From: Bimastos eiseni
Lineage: Eukaryota; Annelida; Clitellata; Crassiclitellata; Lumbricidae
NCBI GenBank assembly: GCA_959347315.1
Contig: OY365807.1
Location: 58,566,494 to 58,630,493 of the forward strand
Length of the DNA stretch: 64,000 nucleotides
Direction: 5' to 3'
In this document: piece by piece, positions 48,001 through 57,319 of the stretch
Position numbering within the stretch: the stretch's first letter is position 1
Layout: each line of letters opens with the position of its first letter
Position numbers and translations under genes: made by a program
Notes under the pieces: generated by a model
The model's input: only the letters and a program-made list of their open reading frames with translations
Database searches by the model: none
Told to the model about the DNA's origin: nothing

Positions 48001-48742
48001 CTCTCTGTGATCTCTCTTAGGCATTCGATACATTTGATCGTAAATTTTCTCACTTCCTTTGATCTCTCTTAAGCATTAGATAGGGTCAATCACGATATAT
48101 TCTTCTCCAGCATTTCAAGACCTCTTGTGGACTTAAGGGGAATAAGGGCCTTAAGTCCACAATAGGTCCTTAAGTTGTTCTTATGGTTGTGATTTGTTTT
48201 CTGATTGAAGTATGTTTGTTCTTATGATTGAGGTAATTGAGGTTCTTTCGTATTGTTGGGTTCGTTCTTACAGTTGGGGTCTTGTTGTGGTTTACATTTG
48301 AAGCCTTCATCGGAAGAACCACGGAAGTCTCCATTTTCGTTTTATTCATATATTCCCAAAAAATTTTTAAATCTACAGATATAATATATCTGTATACTTT
48401 AAAAATTTGTTAAAGTCTACTGATATAATATATCTGTAAATTTTGTTGGGGGGATATATCAATATTCCGAAAATGGACTTCCGCTGTTCTTCCAATGAAG
48501 GCTTCATTTGTTTCTGTGGTTTAGGTTTGTTCTTGTAGTAAAAATTTATTCATATGTTCAAAGTTTTATTGAACTGAAAATACTTGTGTTAAAGATACTG
48601 GCTGTCGGCTGACACGAAGGAAGAGCGGATCGTCTGGTGTGAGAAGTTGAATGAAGTTGTCCACAATCTTCGTCTCTGGCATCCAGACTTCATTTCCGGA
48701 AGCAGATCTTCGTCGTCTTCAAGCCAAGACTCCCAAATCTGA
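31700..48742 (+). CDS. ANLN: Anillin, actin-binding cytokinetic-ring scaffold (16 coding exons)
   Basis: Coding exons: 31700-31811, 32532-32654, 33571-34058, 35052-35398, 36050-36197, 37284-37574, 38065-38216, 39009-39093, 40355-40493, 40947-41102, 41648-41817, 43105-43302, 44475-44561, 45560-45667, 47717-47889 and 48595-48742. All phases agree and the sum is 2925 bases: 974 residues plus TGA (human about 1124). The N-terminal 580 residues are polar and mostly disordered. Residues about 583-832 form the anillin homology region, and about 836-955 the PH domain. Anillin binds RhoA, F-actin, myosin II, septins and PI(4,5)P2 at the cleavage furrow. The start at 31700 has A at -3 and G at +4. Intron 11 has a GC donor. 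The introns hold several tandem arrays, a SINE, a LINE piece and a MITE. The N-terminal exons (2, 4-7) are supported mainly by frame and splice sites; exons 8-16 also by strong family similarity. Confidence 0.95.
32655..33570. repeat. Anillin intron 2, containing a degenerate minisatellite (33110-33490)
   Basis: Variants of GAGCTACTGGGCACCTTTCA (about 20-24 bases) recur more than fifteen times between 33110 and 33490. Confidence 0.75.
34320..34700. repeat. 17-bp minisatellite in anillin intron 3
   Basis: TTTATGGATATCTTTAC repeated about twenty times with slight variation (AGGAATATC, TGCGGATATC). The frame over it is open because a 17-base unit cycles through three frames without stops. Confidence 0.95.
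35463..35635. repeat. TATATATTTA microsatellite in anillin intron 4
   Basis: TA runs interrupted every 10-14 bases by an extra T. Confidence 0.95.
36203..36295 (+). repeat. Interspersed repeat, family B, joined to a SINE
   Basis: TTGCCCTCCTCCCTTGTCC then GATTGGGACTGGCACCG, immediately followed by a family A SINE. It starts a few bases after the exon 5 donor. Confidence 0.55.
36296..36500 (+). mobile_element. tRNA-derived SINE (family A) in anillin intron 5
   Basis: TCTGATTGGTTAGAGCGG, B box GGTTCGATCCTTG, TGTGTGCACTTCTGAAC and AAGGGCATTGTCAAGATGCA match the family in order. Confidence 0.75.
38859..38895. repeat. (TA)n microsatellite in anillin intron 7, next to a LINE-like tail
   Basis: The following GGGGCGCTATATAAATGC and GATTGATTGATTG (38955-39006) resemble an L2-type 3' tail. 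The exon 8 acceptor lies at the end of the GATT repeat. Confidence 0.7.
39290..39850 (+). pseudogene. Non-LTR retrotransposon ORF2 C-terminal fragment in anillin intron 8
   Basis: Reads [20 protein letters not shown], then [20 protein letters not shown], then [13 protein letters not shown] after a frame break. This is the region after the thumb in CR1/Jockey-like ORF2 proteins. Inactive. Confidence 0.75.
40355..44561 (+). CDS. ANLN: Anillin homology region (exons 9-13)
   Basis: Exon 9 encodes [20 protein letters not shown] and [14 protein letters not shown], and exon 10 begins [14 protein letters not shown]. Together these form the antiparallel helical Rho-binding module. Exon 10 continues with [14 protein letters not shown], exon 11 with [19 protein letters not shown] and [11 protein letters not shown], exon 12 with a basic loop [15 protein letters not shown] and then [17 protein letters not shown], and exon 13 with [17 protein letters not shown]. 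These are the strands of the C2-like fold that binds lipids, septins and RhoA. Confidence 0.96.
41521..41557. other. Perfect 15-bp stem, 7-nt loop hairpin in anillin intron 10
   Basis: CCACAATCAGTAGGG, loop ACACAAG, then the exact reverse complement followed by CTTTTT. Could be a MITE remnant or a small structured RNA. No function is known. Confidence 0.6.
42110..42581. repeat. Pair of direct repeats of about 90 bases flanking a reverse interspersed repeat (intron 11)
   Basis: GATGGCTNTT, AAGGAA, ATAACA, ATTG, CATTATAAC and GATATGC occur in the same order at 42112-42197 and 42492-42581. Between them, 42225-42420 matches 5740-5945 in reverse. Confidence 0.55.
42640..42950. repeat. CTTT/ATCTT-rich degenerate repeat in anillin intron 11
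   Basis: Many variants of CTTTATCTTCACTTTGCC. Confidence 0.75.
45127..45235. repeat. AT-rich self-complementary tract in anillin intron 13
   Basis: TATTATTTATACTATTTATA ... TATAGTATAATACTATTTA: TATAGTATA-type words on both sides of a TA run. Confidence 0.75.
45560..48742 (+). CDS. ANLN: Anillin PH domain and C-terminus (exons 14-16)
   Basis: Exon 14: [20 protein letters not shown] then [13 protein letters not shown]. Exon 15: [22 protein letters not shown] and TLVTKC. Exon 16: [20 protein letters not shown], then LRLWHPDF, a Ser-rich tail and TGA at 48740-48742. The order and spacing match the vertebrate PH domain, which docks on PI(4,5)P2 and septins and is the last domain of the protein. 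Confidence 0.97.
46190..46985. repeat. 32-bp satellite-like array, about 25 copies, in anillin intron 14
   Basis: Unit GATACCGATTATTGCCGATT then ATTTAATTTGCT. Period 32 with very high identity between 46250 and 46980; variants are mostly single substitutions (TTAA/TTCA). Confidence 0.95.
48119..48169. other. Imperfect hairpin (20-bp arms) in anillin intron 15
   Basis: GACCTCTTGTGGACTTAAGG (48119-48138) pairs with CCTTAAGTCCACAATAGGTC (48149-48168) with one mismatch and a 10-base loop. Confidence 0.75.
48299..48506. mobile_element. 208-bp MITE with terminal inverted repeats of about 40 bp, in anillin intron 15
   Basis: The left end TGAAGCCTTCATCGGAAGAA and the following CGGAAGT..CCATTTTCG are mirrored at the right end with few mismatches. 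The interior holds two copies of a GATATAATATATCTGTA palindrome. No clear target-site duplication was seen. Superfamily not assigned. Confidence 0.85.
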
Positions 48743-49840
48743 AGCCGAGACTCCCTTCGCCAATTTAACCACAGCCAAGAAAGTTGATTTTTAAAAAGGT
48801 GTCATGTTCCACAGATACTTTTGCCACCCCTGGCACTTTGGCAATCTGCATTTGACATCTTAGTATAATATGTTAGCCGTGGAAATGATGTTTCAGTTTT
48901 GAGGATGCGGTGCATAGAGGTTTGCGACCAGATCACTTGAGTTAATTTTGCGATGTGTAGTTGTAAATTTGTGAACGTGAGTGTCGTCGCTTATTGGATG
49001 TTGCTAAGTAGGTTGAAAGATTGTGGTTGTGCTATATAATTTGCTCTTACTGAGTTGTGATAATGTCTTTATATTATTATGAAATGACACAGTTGATTTA
49101 ATACGCGGAAGCTAATGTAATTTGGTATCAGAACACGGACTTGTTATGGCATTGTATTTGATCTGGCCTGCCTGCTGTATAACATGTTACAATTAACAGT
49201 TTGGTGAGAAGCTTTTTGTTAACATAACAAGGGTTTTAAGTGGTTCAAAAGACCTAGTTAGTGTTAGAAGAACTGCAAGTTAATCTGTAGTGCTTAATAT
49301 ACTCTCCTAGTTTCCTCTTAAAAGCTAGGACGGTGAGACCGTACTAACAAGTCCACAAATCTTGAACTGAAGAATTTCTGTCCTAAAGCTTTCGATTTAT
49401 TAAATAATTAATTTATACCGATGTCCCGGAGTTGCATTATTAAGGTGAGTGAAATCTTTATGGCATGTCTTCAGGTTTTGCTGCATTTGTAAAGTTTACT
49501 CTAGAATGAAATGTGAAATAATTTTCCTGAACAATGCCATTGTAGTCTGCCCAATTTGAAAGGTTTTTGCAGCGGCGACTGTTTTGTTATCCCGATCACT
49601 TTGTTCAGACTTTGTGATTATCAGTTGAAGTCTAGCAATTATATTGATGAAACTCTTCTCTAAACTGTGCTCTGCAGACTTGTGTATTTCTGAATCACAG
49701 AAATCTCATCTGCAAACATATTTATTTAACTATTGGAGCGTTTAATTTGTCATTCGTTCTGAACACCTAAGGTTAATGTAATATGTACTTTGTGCCCTGA
49801 TCTTCCATTGCACATATATAGACCTGGATTACTGAATAGG
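48743..49840 (+). other. ANLN: Probable anillin 3' UTR and flank
   Basis: No other gene is seen. An ATTAAA at 49399-49404 and an AATAAA at 50069-50074 (inside the next MITE) are possible polyadenylation signals; neither is confirmed. Confidence 0.35.
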
Positions 49841-49841
49841 T

Positions 49842-50252
49842 TAAGGGCCCACCCATATATTTCGTACGAAAAAAATCGGATTTTCGGATTCCCATGTTGC
49901 ACCGCGTACAGTTCGAGGACCCCTTACGTACGTACATCTGAGCTCTACCCCCCTTGCAAAGGTTAAATCGCTAAATACATCAATAATAAGACATTGATTT
50001 TACCACACGCTATTTATTTTTGTTAAGCATCAAATTTAGCAGCTTAAATTTGTTAACAGTTATGAAGAAATAAAAGACTAACAACACATGCATTTGAAAC
50101 AGTTCTAATGCTACATAAAATTGATTAAGCAGGAATATAGTTTATAGTTTGTGACTGGGTTTACAGTTCTGATTTTCAGATTTCGCATTGTGTACATAAT
50201 CACCGAATTCGAATCCCCTCGCTGTGTACGTAATATGTGGACGGCCCCTAAC
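49842..50252. mobile_element. About 410-bp MITE with GGGCC..CC..ATAT..GTAC terminal inverted repeats
   Basis: Left end TTAAGGGCCCACCCATATAT and following CGTAC; the right end on the other strand reads TAGGGGCCGTCCACATATTA and CGTAC. Inner parts (GGATTTTCGGATT against TCTGATTTTCAGATT) also pair. TTAA at the left and CTAA at the right flank suggest a piggyBac-like TTAA target, which is uncertain. Confidence 0.6.
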
Positions 50253-50344
50253 AGTATCAGTTTTTCGCTGTGCTCTATAAATTGCTAGTGGTGTTGAACA
50301 ACCACAGTACAGTTCGAAACAGAGGCCATTGCATAATTACGTAA

Positions 50345-50425
50345 TCGTAATGTCCAACTTTTTAAAGCGCCACTTGAAGCTAAGCGCAGGGCACCAGCTT
50401 ATTCACGAGTGCTGCGTCAAATTGA
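50345..50425 (-). mobile_element. CR1/L2-like LINE 3' tail (reverse)
   Basis: ATTACGTAATCGTAATG, then AAAGCGCCACTTGAAGCTAA and GCGCAGGGCACCAGC: the family tail in reverse. Confidence 0.7.
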
Positions 50426-50654
50426 AATCGTTGTCCAAAGGATTGTCCGTGGGAGGACAGAGTTCGGTTTCCAGAAGGTCAGCAGGGAGGCAGAGTAGCT
50501 GCTAAGGAGGGTGTCGCTTTGGTCGAGGAGTGACAGGTAGAATGCCAAGTAATGAGTATTGGTAAGAGTTCTTGAAAAGGTGCTATTTAAGTTTAGAATG
50601 GAAATTCCGGGGTGTGATACCTCGGCTCTACTCTGACTTTTTATTCTCTGGCAG

Positions 50655-50782
50655 TGGTGGCTCTACAGAGGGGTCAGTCTATCCTCAGATGGCCTCTCCT
50701 GTTTCGGCGAAACCATCCATCTAACTGGCCTCGCTGTCAAGTTCGTGACCCCTCTGTAGGACAGTCTAGAGTCGCCACTGCA
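50655..50782. mobile_element. Small inverted-repeat element (about 128 bp)
   Basis: CAGTGGTGGCTCTACAGAGG then GGTCA at the left; the right end on the other strand reads CAGTGGCGACTCTAGACTGT then CCTACAGAGGGGTCA. The CAGTGGCG start resembles hAT-type ends, but no 8-bp target duplication is evident. Confidence 0.55.
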
Positions 50783-52285
50783 GTATATGGAAGTGGGTCT
50801 TCCGTGTAAATAATGTCTCGCGTATCAAAGGAAACGTGCCTGTGTTTGGCCGCCGGTTTATCGCCTGGGTGAGGGTTGCCCATAAATAACGCCTTGTCCC
50901 GGATCAAAGGGAAGGCATAATCAAACACAGGCAAAGCACGAAATCTTGTGACCCAGTTCTCGACGTATGGACTTTTATCTCAATTTGATGTCCATTTGCA
51001 TTATTATAGCGCTACACATATGTGTATGTATATAAATATTTATTATAGGCCCCCATTGTACACAGAGTTCTATTCTATTCTATATACGGATTTATTAAGC
51101 GCCTCTCACAGTACAGCCTAATAAGAGGCACTCCCAGTGCGAAAAACCCCTAGAGAAAAGAAAAGTCTTGAGAGAACGAGCAGAAACAGTTGTGCTACTA
51201 AATAAGATTGCAGCACGAGTCACAGCAGGAAGGCTGCTCCATAGCAAACGGACAACAGAGGCATAGGCACGATGCTGAGCTGTGACAGCTCTAGACCGAG
51301 TTGTACACTGGTCGGGTTGACCTGCTAGTCTAGTCGGGTCACGAATATCTGTAGATTAGGCAATTCGGGTCGGGTCAGTATCCTGGCGGGTCGGCTTGGG
51401 TCGGGTCACAAACCCGGACCCATTTCGACCCACCAATTTTTTTGCGTAGCTTAATTTTCAACTCAGTGATATTCATAATTTTAATCAGTTAAAATCAAAT
51501 AAATTGAAAGTGGCGAAGGAACTAACGCAAAAACACTGGGCACGCCGGATTTGTTCCTTTTTACACCGTACTCGGCTCAAGCTGTCGTTTGATATAATTT
51601 CTCGTGAATTTATGAAAAAACGAAAAGTCAGGGTATGTGTTACAAGCGTGTGAGGAGGCAACGCTGGGACATGCGGACCGAACTCTTGCGTACCCAATAA
51701 TATCTGGAATTCTTTTGAATATATTTTTGGAGAAAGTAAGTTTAGGTCAAAATAAATGGAATAAATATAGGGGTCTGACTACATTGCACTTTTATGATAT
51801 TAGAATTTGACGATGAATAATATTAATAAAATTAGCACTAAAGGCAGTTTACACTAATCTTCGGACTATCGAACCTTCGGATCGGACTATCGAACGGTCC
51901 CCGGTCGTATAACAGACAAGTAGGCCTACCGCATTTCTGCATTTTTCTCAGATTGTTTTCTTTCTAAATAAACGAATGTCATATTAATGGGAAATGGGTT
52001 ATATAGATCGATTGGAGTTTGTCCCTAGGAAGACGTGAAATTCCTGACTGAACCGATAAAAACGCCGCGCCCATAAAGCCGCAATTTTTTGGACAACAAA
52101 GAAAACGGGCGCGTTCCAAACGCATGCAAAAATACGCCCGACCCATGACGAGTCTTTATGTAGCGCAGTTTCTATAACACGATTAATTCCGCTGCAGATC
52201 TGGCACTGGAGTAATGGTCGATACTAAAAAGTGGAAGTCATCCTTTACTAGTCTTGAGTCTCTTCACAATGGATTTGGACATAGG
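50783..52285. other. No gene recognised
   Basis: Includes a GTTCTATTCTATTCTAT patch at 51068 and a short GGGTCGGGTC-rich stretch (51315-51420), no exon. Confidence 0.35.
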
Positions 52286-52293
52286 GTCGGGAG

Positions 52294-52704
52294 TAAGGCT
52301 GCCGCTAACTAGTAGTTTTAGAGTCGAGTATCCGTTTGAGTAGCTTAACGAGTACCCGGGTACTCGTTAATGCCGGAAGCACTTAATACAAGCTGCATGA
52401 TTGCTACTATATACAATGCCATAGACTATAGATAGGCTATGTAGACCATGGCATAGATTATAACTAAAGCTCCGGCGCACTAACAAAGTTAAATCTTCAA
52501 TGTAACAACTAACAAGCTACTGAACAGCCACAGTAACAGAAAATATTACTTTAAAAAATAAAATATAGGCTAGAGTAAGCCGTCTGGAACCGGCAATTGA
52601 AATTTTCCGACCGGAAGGGGAAGCATGGTGTAATCGAGTAAAAAATTACTCGAGTAATTTCTGGAGTCAGATACTCGCGAGTACCCGGGTACCCGGCAGC
52701 CCTA
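52294..52704. mobile_element. Non-autonomous hAT-like element (411 bp) with 8-bp target duplication
   Basis: Ends are related inverted repeats: left AAGGCTGCCGCTAACTAG then GAGTACCCGGGTACTCG, right (other strand) AGGGCTGCCGGGTACCCGGG. Flanking octamers GTCGGGAG (52286-52293) and GTCGGTAG (52705-52712) match at 7 of 8 positions, as expected for hAT. No transposase is inside. Confidence 0.8.
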
Positions 52705-53029
52705 GTCGGTAGACATCCTGACGCCACAGTACTGCTAACATACATGTATTCGTACACGCTTGAATGTAAAGAGTGGCCGGAATAAATTATTACGATAGGT
52801 ATAAAAAAATGTGTGCTCTATGCAGATGCGCTGTAGGTTCTATTATAGTCTACCATTGGTTATTGTACTGTGCCTGTGACCAGGTTTGCCAGGAAGGAGC
52901 CAGAGGCAAATGACCAGCTGCCCGGAAATTTTTAGGAGTCCGAGCCAGCCAAACATCTTCATTTGGGTTCCCCTAATCAATCGGATTTAATGTTCACTTT
53001 CATATCGACAAAAGGTTTCGTGGTCTAGG

Positions 53030-53130
53030 CCCTATCTCAACCTGATTATGTCAGCTACCTCTGAACATCTTCTCCGCTCTTTAGACCCTCATGATCTTCT
53101 GGTACCTCGTTCTCGAACTACCACAGGTCA
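53030..53130 (+). pseudogene. Small fragment of non-LTR ORF2 C-terminus
   Basis: Reads SEHLLRSLDPHDLLVPRSRT then TTGHHRV, similar to the LLVVPRSRTKTGDRAF stretch of CR1/L2-like ORF2. A frame break precedes it. Confidence 0.5.
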
Positions 53131-53135
53131 CCATC

Positions 53136-53192
53136 GTGTGTGTGTGCGTGCGTGTGTGTATTGTACAAACACACGCACGCACGCACACACAT
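53136..53192. repeat. Palindromic (GT)n/(AC)n microsatellite
   Basis: TGTGTGCGTGCGTGTGTGTA on the left faces ACACACGCACGCACGCACAC on the right across TTGTACAA, so the locus can fold on itself. Confidence 0.85.
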
Positions 53193-53627
53193 GCAGTTAA
53201 TCTATAAATAATCATTAGATTTTTGCATTTCTTCTCAATCTACATACATGCTGCTGCAGAGTTCGTTGGATTCATGCAGTTTTTATGCATAGTTAAACAA
53301 TCATCTATATGTCTAAGAATTCTGCTCAAACTCTATATTATTCACAATGCCATAGTGTTTTTGTTGTTATGCAGTGAACAATGTTTAACCGTTACCCCTC
53401 CAATTATTATAGCTAACTCTTTAAAATTGGTCGCTCACAGCGGCCTAAGGAGTGATAAGGGTTAAGATATACGCTCGTTTAATTATATGCGATAGATTGT
53501 AGGCTGTATATACTCATAATATATATATATATATAATGTTCACAGTGTTCATGCAAAAATGATATCTGTTTTTATTTACATCATCATATAGTTCAGATGT
53601 TAATGTCATTATATTTATGTAATTCGA

Positions 53628-53750
53628 TCAGAAACTGGCAGCCACTTGTAGATGATGTCTAAGCAGCTGGTTTTGACTGAGTACGATGCTCGGATCGAAC
53701 GTCCCGTTGTTCCGTGCGCACAATCGGATCAGTTCATCCTGGAGGTTCAT
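53628..53750 (-). CDS. Possible terminal exon, unknown protein
   Basis: On the minus strand, a polypyrimidine-rich acceptor (CATCTCACCCTACTCAG) precedes ATGAACCTCC. The frame then reads MNLQDELIRLCARNNGTFDP and SIVLSQNQLLRHHLQVAASF to a TGA at 53630-53628. Amphipathic composition and synonymous-looking codon use suggest coding. The frame is also open 18 codons further upstream. No family recognised and no second exon identified, so this may be chance. Confidence 0.3.
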   Translation of the reverse strand: MNLQDELIRLCARNNGTFDPSIVLSQNQLLRHHLQVAASF

Positions 53751-54779
53751 CTGAGTAGGGTGAGATGTCGGTCTCTGATCACCCCAGGAACTTGACGTTG
53801 TTGTGGTAGTTCAAGCGAGAGGACCCGAGGGACCTTTTATATGGAATGACCTTAGGCTTACAGTCGCCTAATGCTGTAATTCGTGCCGAGATCTTGTCTG
53901 GTTGCATTACATTTTGTCATTTCTGCCCGCTCTCTTAAGACCTCCCTTTTTCGAGATATTCTTCGCACTGGAAGGGCCTCTAATTAGGTAAGACTGCGAG
54001 TGACGCTTTGCAAGTTCGTAAATAGAATAGAACCGAGTTTAGCATGGCAGATCATATACGTGCTTACAATACGAGGTGCGTTTATCCTTTTCCACTTCGG
54101 ATACAAGAAGCAGTGCACTTATCCCTACCCGCCTCACATGGCATGCCTTCTTAGGCGTGTCTTGTTGCTGGCTACGGTTCCACTTTCTACCAGGCAGGAA
54201 GACAGGAAGACAGGAAGAGAGGCGGGCAGTAATCCGACGTCGTCGTGGACGTAAAAAGCGACTTGGAGTCTGCTGACCGCAGCGCCTGGACTTCTGGCAA
54301 GTAGCAAATGATGGTGGTGGTGATGGTGGTGATGTTGGTGATAGTGATGGTAACGGTGATGATGATGATGCCTTTTCGATACGACTAACATTTGAATTTA
54401 TTGATTTTCAACAAAATTCCAAGGACCCTCTAGATGCAAAACATCATTTGCAGTGTTTAGATCTACATAAAAATTATAGACTAGGAATAAACAGTTACCA
54501 CAGCCTGTAATAAATGTTTCTACGTAACTTGAAAGAAATCTCGCAAGATAACCGCAGTTGTTTTGCATTTTAATGAATTTGCGAAGTAGCTGCCCAGTTT
54601 TAAAGTGACCACGTATTACACGTAATCACTGTCCTTTTATAGAGCGTCTATATCTCCTCAGAGGTGCTTTCTCGCAGAAGAGTCAAATGGCAAAGGTGAT
54701 TTTAATGTTCGACAAAATGTAATATGCGGAGTAATGGATGACACACTGGTGCGCAGAGATGAGATGCAATTCATTTATC

Positions 54780-55720
54780 CAATAAATCTTCAGCCCTTCC
54801 CTTTTCCTCAAATGCCCCTGTCCGAAATCTTGGCGTCACCTTCAATCCCCATCTTTCTTTCTCCAATCTCATCTCAAACCTCTCTCGCTCCTGTTTTATG
54901 CACATTCGCGACCTCCGCCGCATCCAATCCTTGCTCTCACTTCTAAACTGTTTCCACCAATGCCACCTCCATCGTCCACTCCAAGTTCGATTACTGCAAC
55001 TCCCTTTACCTCAGTCTTGAAGCCACGCAAATCAAACGTTTACAATTAATCCAAAACTCATTAGCCAGAGCCGTCACCAGAACACCCAAGCATCATCACA
55101 TCACTCCAATCCTCAAATCGTTTCACTGGCTAAAGATCTCAGAGCGCATTCACTTCAAAGTCTTTTCACTAACTTTCAACTCCTTACAATATTCCCAGCT
55201 CAAATATCTTCGCAAAATCTTCACCATCCAGCCAACCCGCTCTACCCGATCATCCTCTTGCCGCACCCTCACTCGACCCCCGGTTACATCTCATCTTAAG
55301 CTCTCCAACAGAGCCACATCAAACGCCGCACTACGTTTCTGGAACGACCTTCCTCCTGAATTTCGTGCCTTCTCGGTTCCTCCATCATCACTGCCCATCA
55401 TGCAACATCATCTCTTTCCCTAACGCCCGTATCTATCATATCCCGGTATTTCCATTCTAAACTTAAATCCCACCTTTACAAGAACTCTTACCCAGACTCA
55501 TTTGCTTGACATTCCATCTACGACACCATCCTTAACAGCTACTTTGCCTCTCTGCTGACCTCCTGGAATCCGATCTTTGACCTCCCGCGGACTATCCTTT
55601 GGACAAATCTTTCGATTTGAGGCAGCGCTCGTGAATAAGCTGGTGCCCTGCGCTTAGCTTTCAAGTGGCGCTTTAGAAATTTGGAGACTACGATTACGAT
55701 TACGATGAGGAACTGAGTTC
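54780..55720 (+). pseudogene. CR1/L2-like LINE, 3' half: ORF2 C-terminus, 3' UTR and ATTACG tail
   Basis: PVRNLGVTFNPHLSFSNLIS, then (after a frameshift near 54955) SKFDYCNSLYLSLEATQIKR and LQLIQNSLARAVTRTPKHHH, then ITPILKSFHWLKISERIHFK, the classical post-RT region. After the ORF, the 3' UTR continues to the AATAAGCTGGTGCCCTGCGC block and ends with (ATTACG)n at about 55690-55708. The best reference copy in this window for the tails at 4400, 26060, 28885, 50345 and 56285. Confidence 0.85.
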
Positions 55721-55874
55721 GATGCCATTATCCTCCTTTTATCGCTCGGTGGTAGTGTTGGTTAGGTTCGATGTACATGTATAATGTAATGGACGCTTTG
55801 AACGGCTGCCGATAGTTGAATTCGACACCTCAAATTACTGGTCATCAATCGTTCATATTGTCATGTAATCATAC

Positions 55875-55878
55875 TGTG

Positions 55879-55947
<69 letters not shown>

Positions 55948-55978
55948 TACATTATTATTATTATTATTATTATTATTA
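55875..55978. repeat. (TAA)n followed by (TTA)n, a self-complementary triplet array
   Basis: About 22 TAA/AAT units, then AATTACATTATTA and about nine ATT units. Confidence 0.95.
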
Positions 55979-56284
55979 ATAGAGAGAGGCTTTGAGGAAG
56001 CCCCGCAGCCCCATACCTGCGACACTTCTTTGGTGCACGCAGTTTCGTGTCCACTAAGCATTGGCTGGAGACGTCGTCAACGTCTTTGCAAGTACGCAGC
56101 CGATCGCACGAGCGAAGCAGATCGATCAGCCGCAGAGAACGACGCACCCACGCCGACACACACCAGCTGACTGACCGATAGCCTGAAGGCGATGGGTGTA
56201 GTGCCAAATCGGTCTCAGGGCCAACTCGGTTTCTGCTTCGAAAATGTTGATCCCAGTTGTAATCTCTATCTTCGGACTTCTGCG

Positions 56285-56470
56285 GTGATTCTCAAGGACC
56301 ACGCGCAGGGAACCAGTTTATTCACGAGCGTTCGTTCTAAACTTGTAAAGCGCTGTTCTAACCAGACGCAGGGCACCAGCTGATTCACGAATATTTGGTT
56401 CTAAAGCGATTTAAAGCGCTATTATGAAGCTAAGCTGAGGGCCGAGTCATTTTCAGAGAGTTTAAATACG
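56285..56470 (-). mobile_element. Two or three stacked LINE 3' tails (reverse)
   Basis: CGCGCAGGGAACCAGTTTATTC, GACGCAGGGCACCAGCTGAT and TGAAGCTAAGCTGAGGGCC follow each other, all variants of the reverse 3' block. Confidence 0.6.
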
Positions 56471-56659
56471 TATCTGATGCTGCTGCTTTGAGAGCAAAAT
56501 TTGTTACGATTCACAACGCGTTAAGTGACAGAATATTACACGAAAACGAAAGTCACAAAGGCAATCTACACGGATCGACTCGTAACTAGGAATATAAGAA
56601 AAACGCATGCTTACATCGGACTCTCTTTGCCTCTCTTCCACAAGAGTTCTCAAGACCAT

Positions 56660-56765
56660 CAGGTGCAATAGCTATTCGTTGCGATCACCGCCACTGCTTG
56701 CACTTTGACGGTGCCAGTCTCAAGCCGGAATAAGGAAGGAGGATGACGCTAATGATCTTTGATAT
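56660..56765 (-). repeat. Interspersed repeat, family B (reverse)
   Basis: Reverse of the ATCATTAGCGTCATCCTCCT then CCGGCTTGAGACTGGCACC core. Confidence 0.5.
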
Positions 56766-56999
56766 CGCAACTGAAAATACTGTTCATTGCACCAACCCCC
56801 AACCATCCGGAATGGGACGACTCTGGCAGACTAGACAATGTATACAAAAATTTTCGTATTGCGGATCGCTATTGCATTAGAAATCAACAAATCCAGTTCA
56901 TGTTCAAAACTAATGGCATCCATTGGGATATCGTTCTCCTAAAGAGCCGTACCACCGGAAGCGCCACTGGTCTGGCGCGCCCTAGATGTGTCTTTTATA

Positions 57000-57240
57000 A
57001 AGCGGCGCTGCATAAATTGGCAACAGCGCTCCGTAGAGTAATGGATTACACACTGGGGCGCAGAGCTAGGGAACCGAACTCGAGACCCGAATCTCCCGAT
57101 AGGTTGACTAGTCCTTCTTTCGCTAGGCGGCGGTATTAGTCAAATTAGATGTTAACGTAGTAGGCGTTTAACATGGCTGCCGGCAGTTAAATTCGACCCC
57201 TGCATGGCTTATAATAGCCTGTCATTATTCATTCATTGTA
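57000..57240 (+). repeat. Interspersed repeat shared with 54730 and 55780
   Basis: TAATGGATTACACACTGGGG then CGCAGAG recurs at 54733, and GGCTGCCGGCAGTTAAATTC then GACCCC recurs at 55805. The order suggests another retroposon family. Confidence 0.5.
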
Positions 57241-57319
57241 CTAAAATAATTATTTGTGATCTTACTGCGGTTTGCCAGTTTTAAATTAAACGGAAAAAAA
57301 TGAGAAATCAAAATTACAA

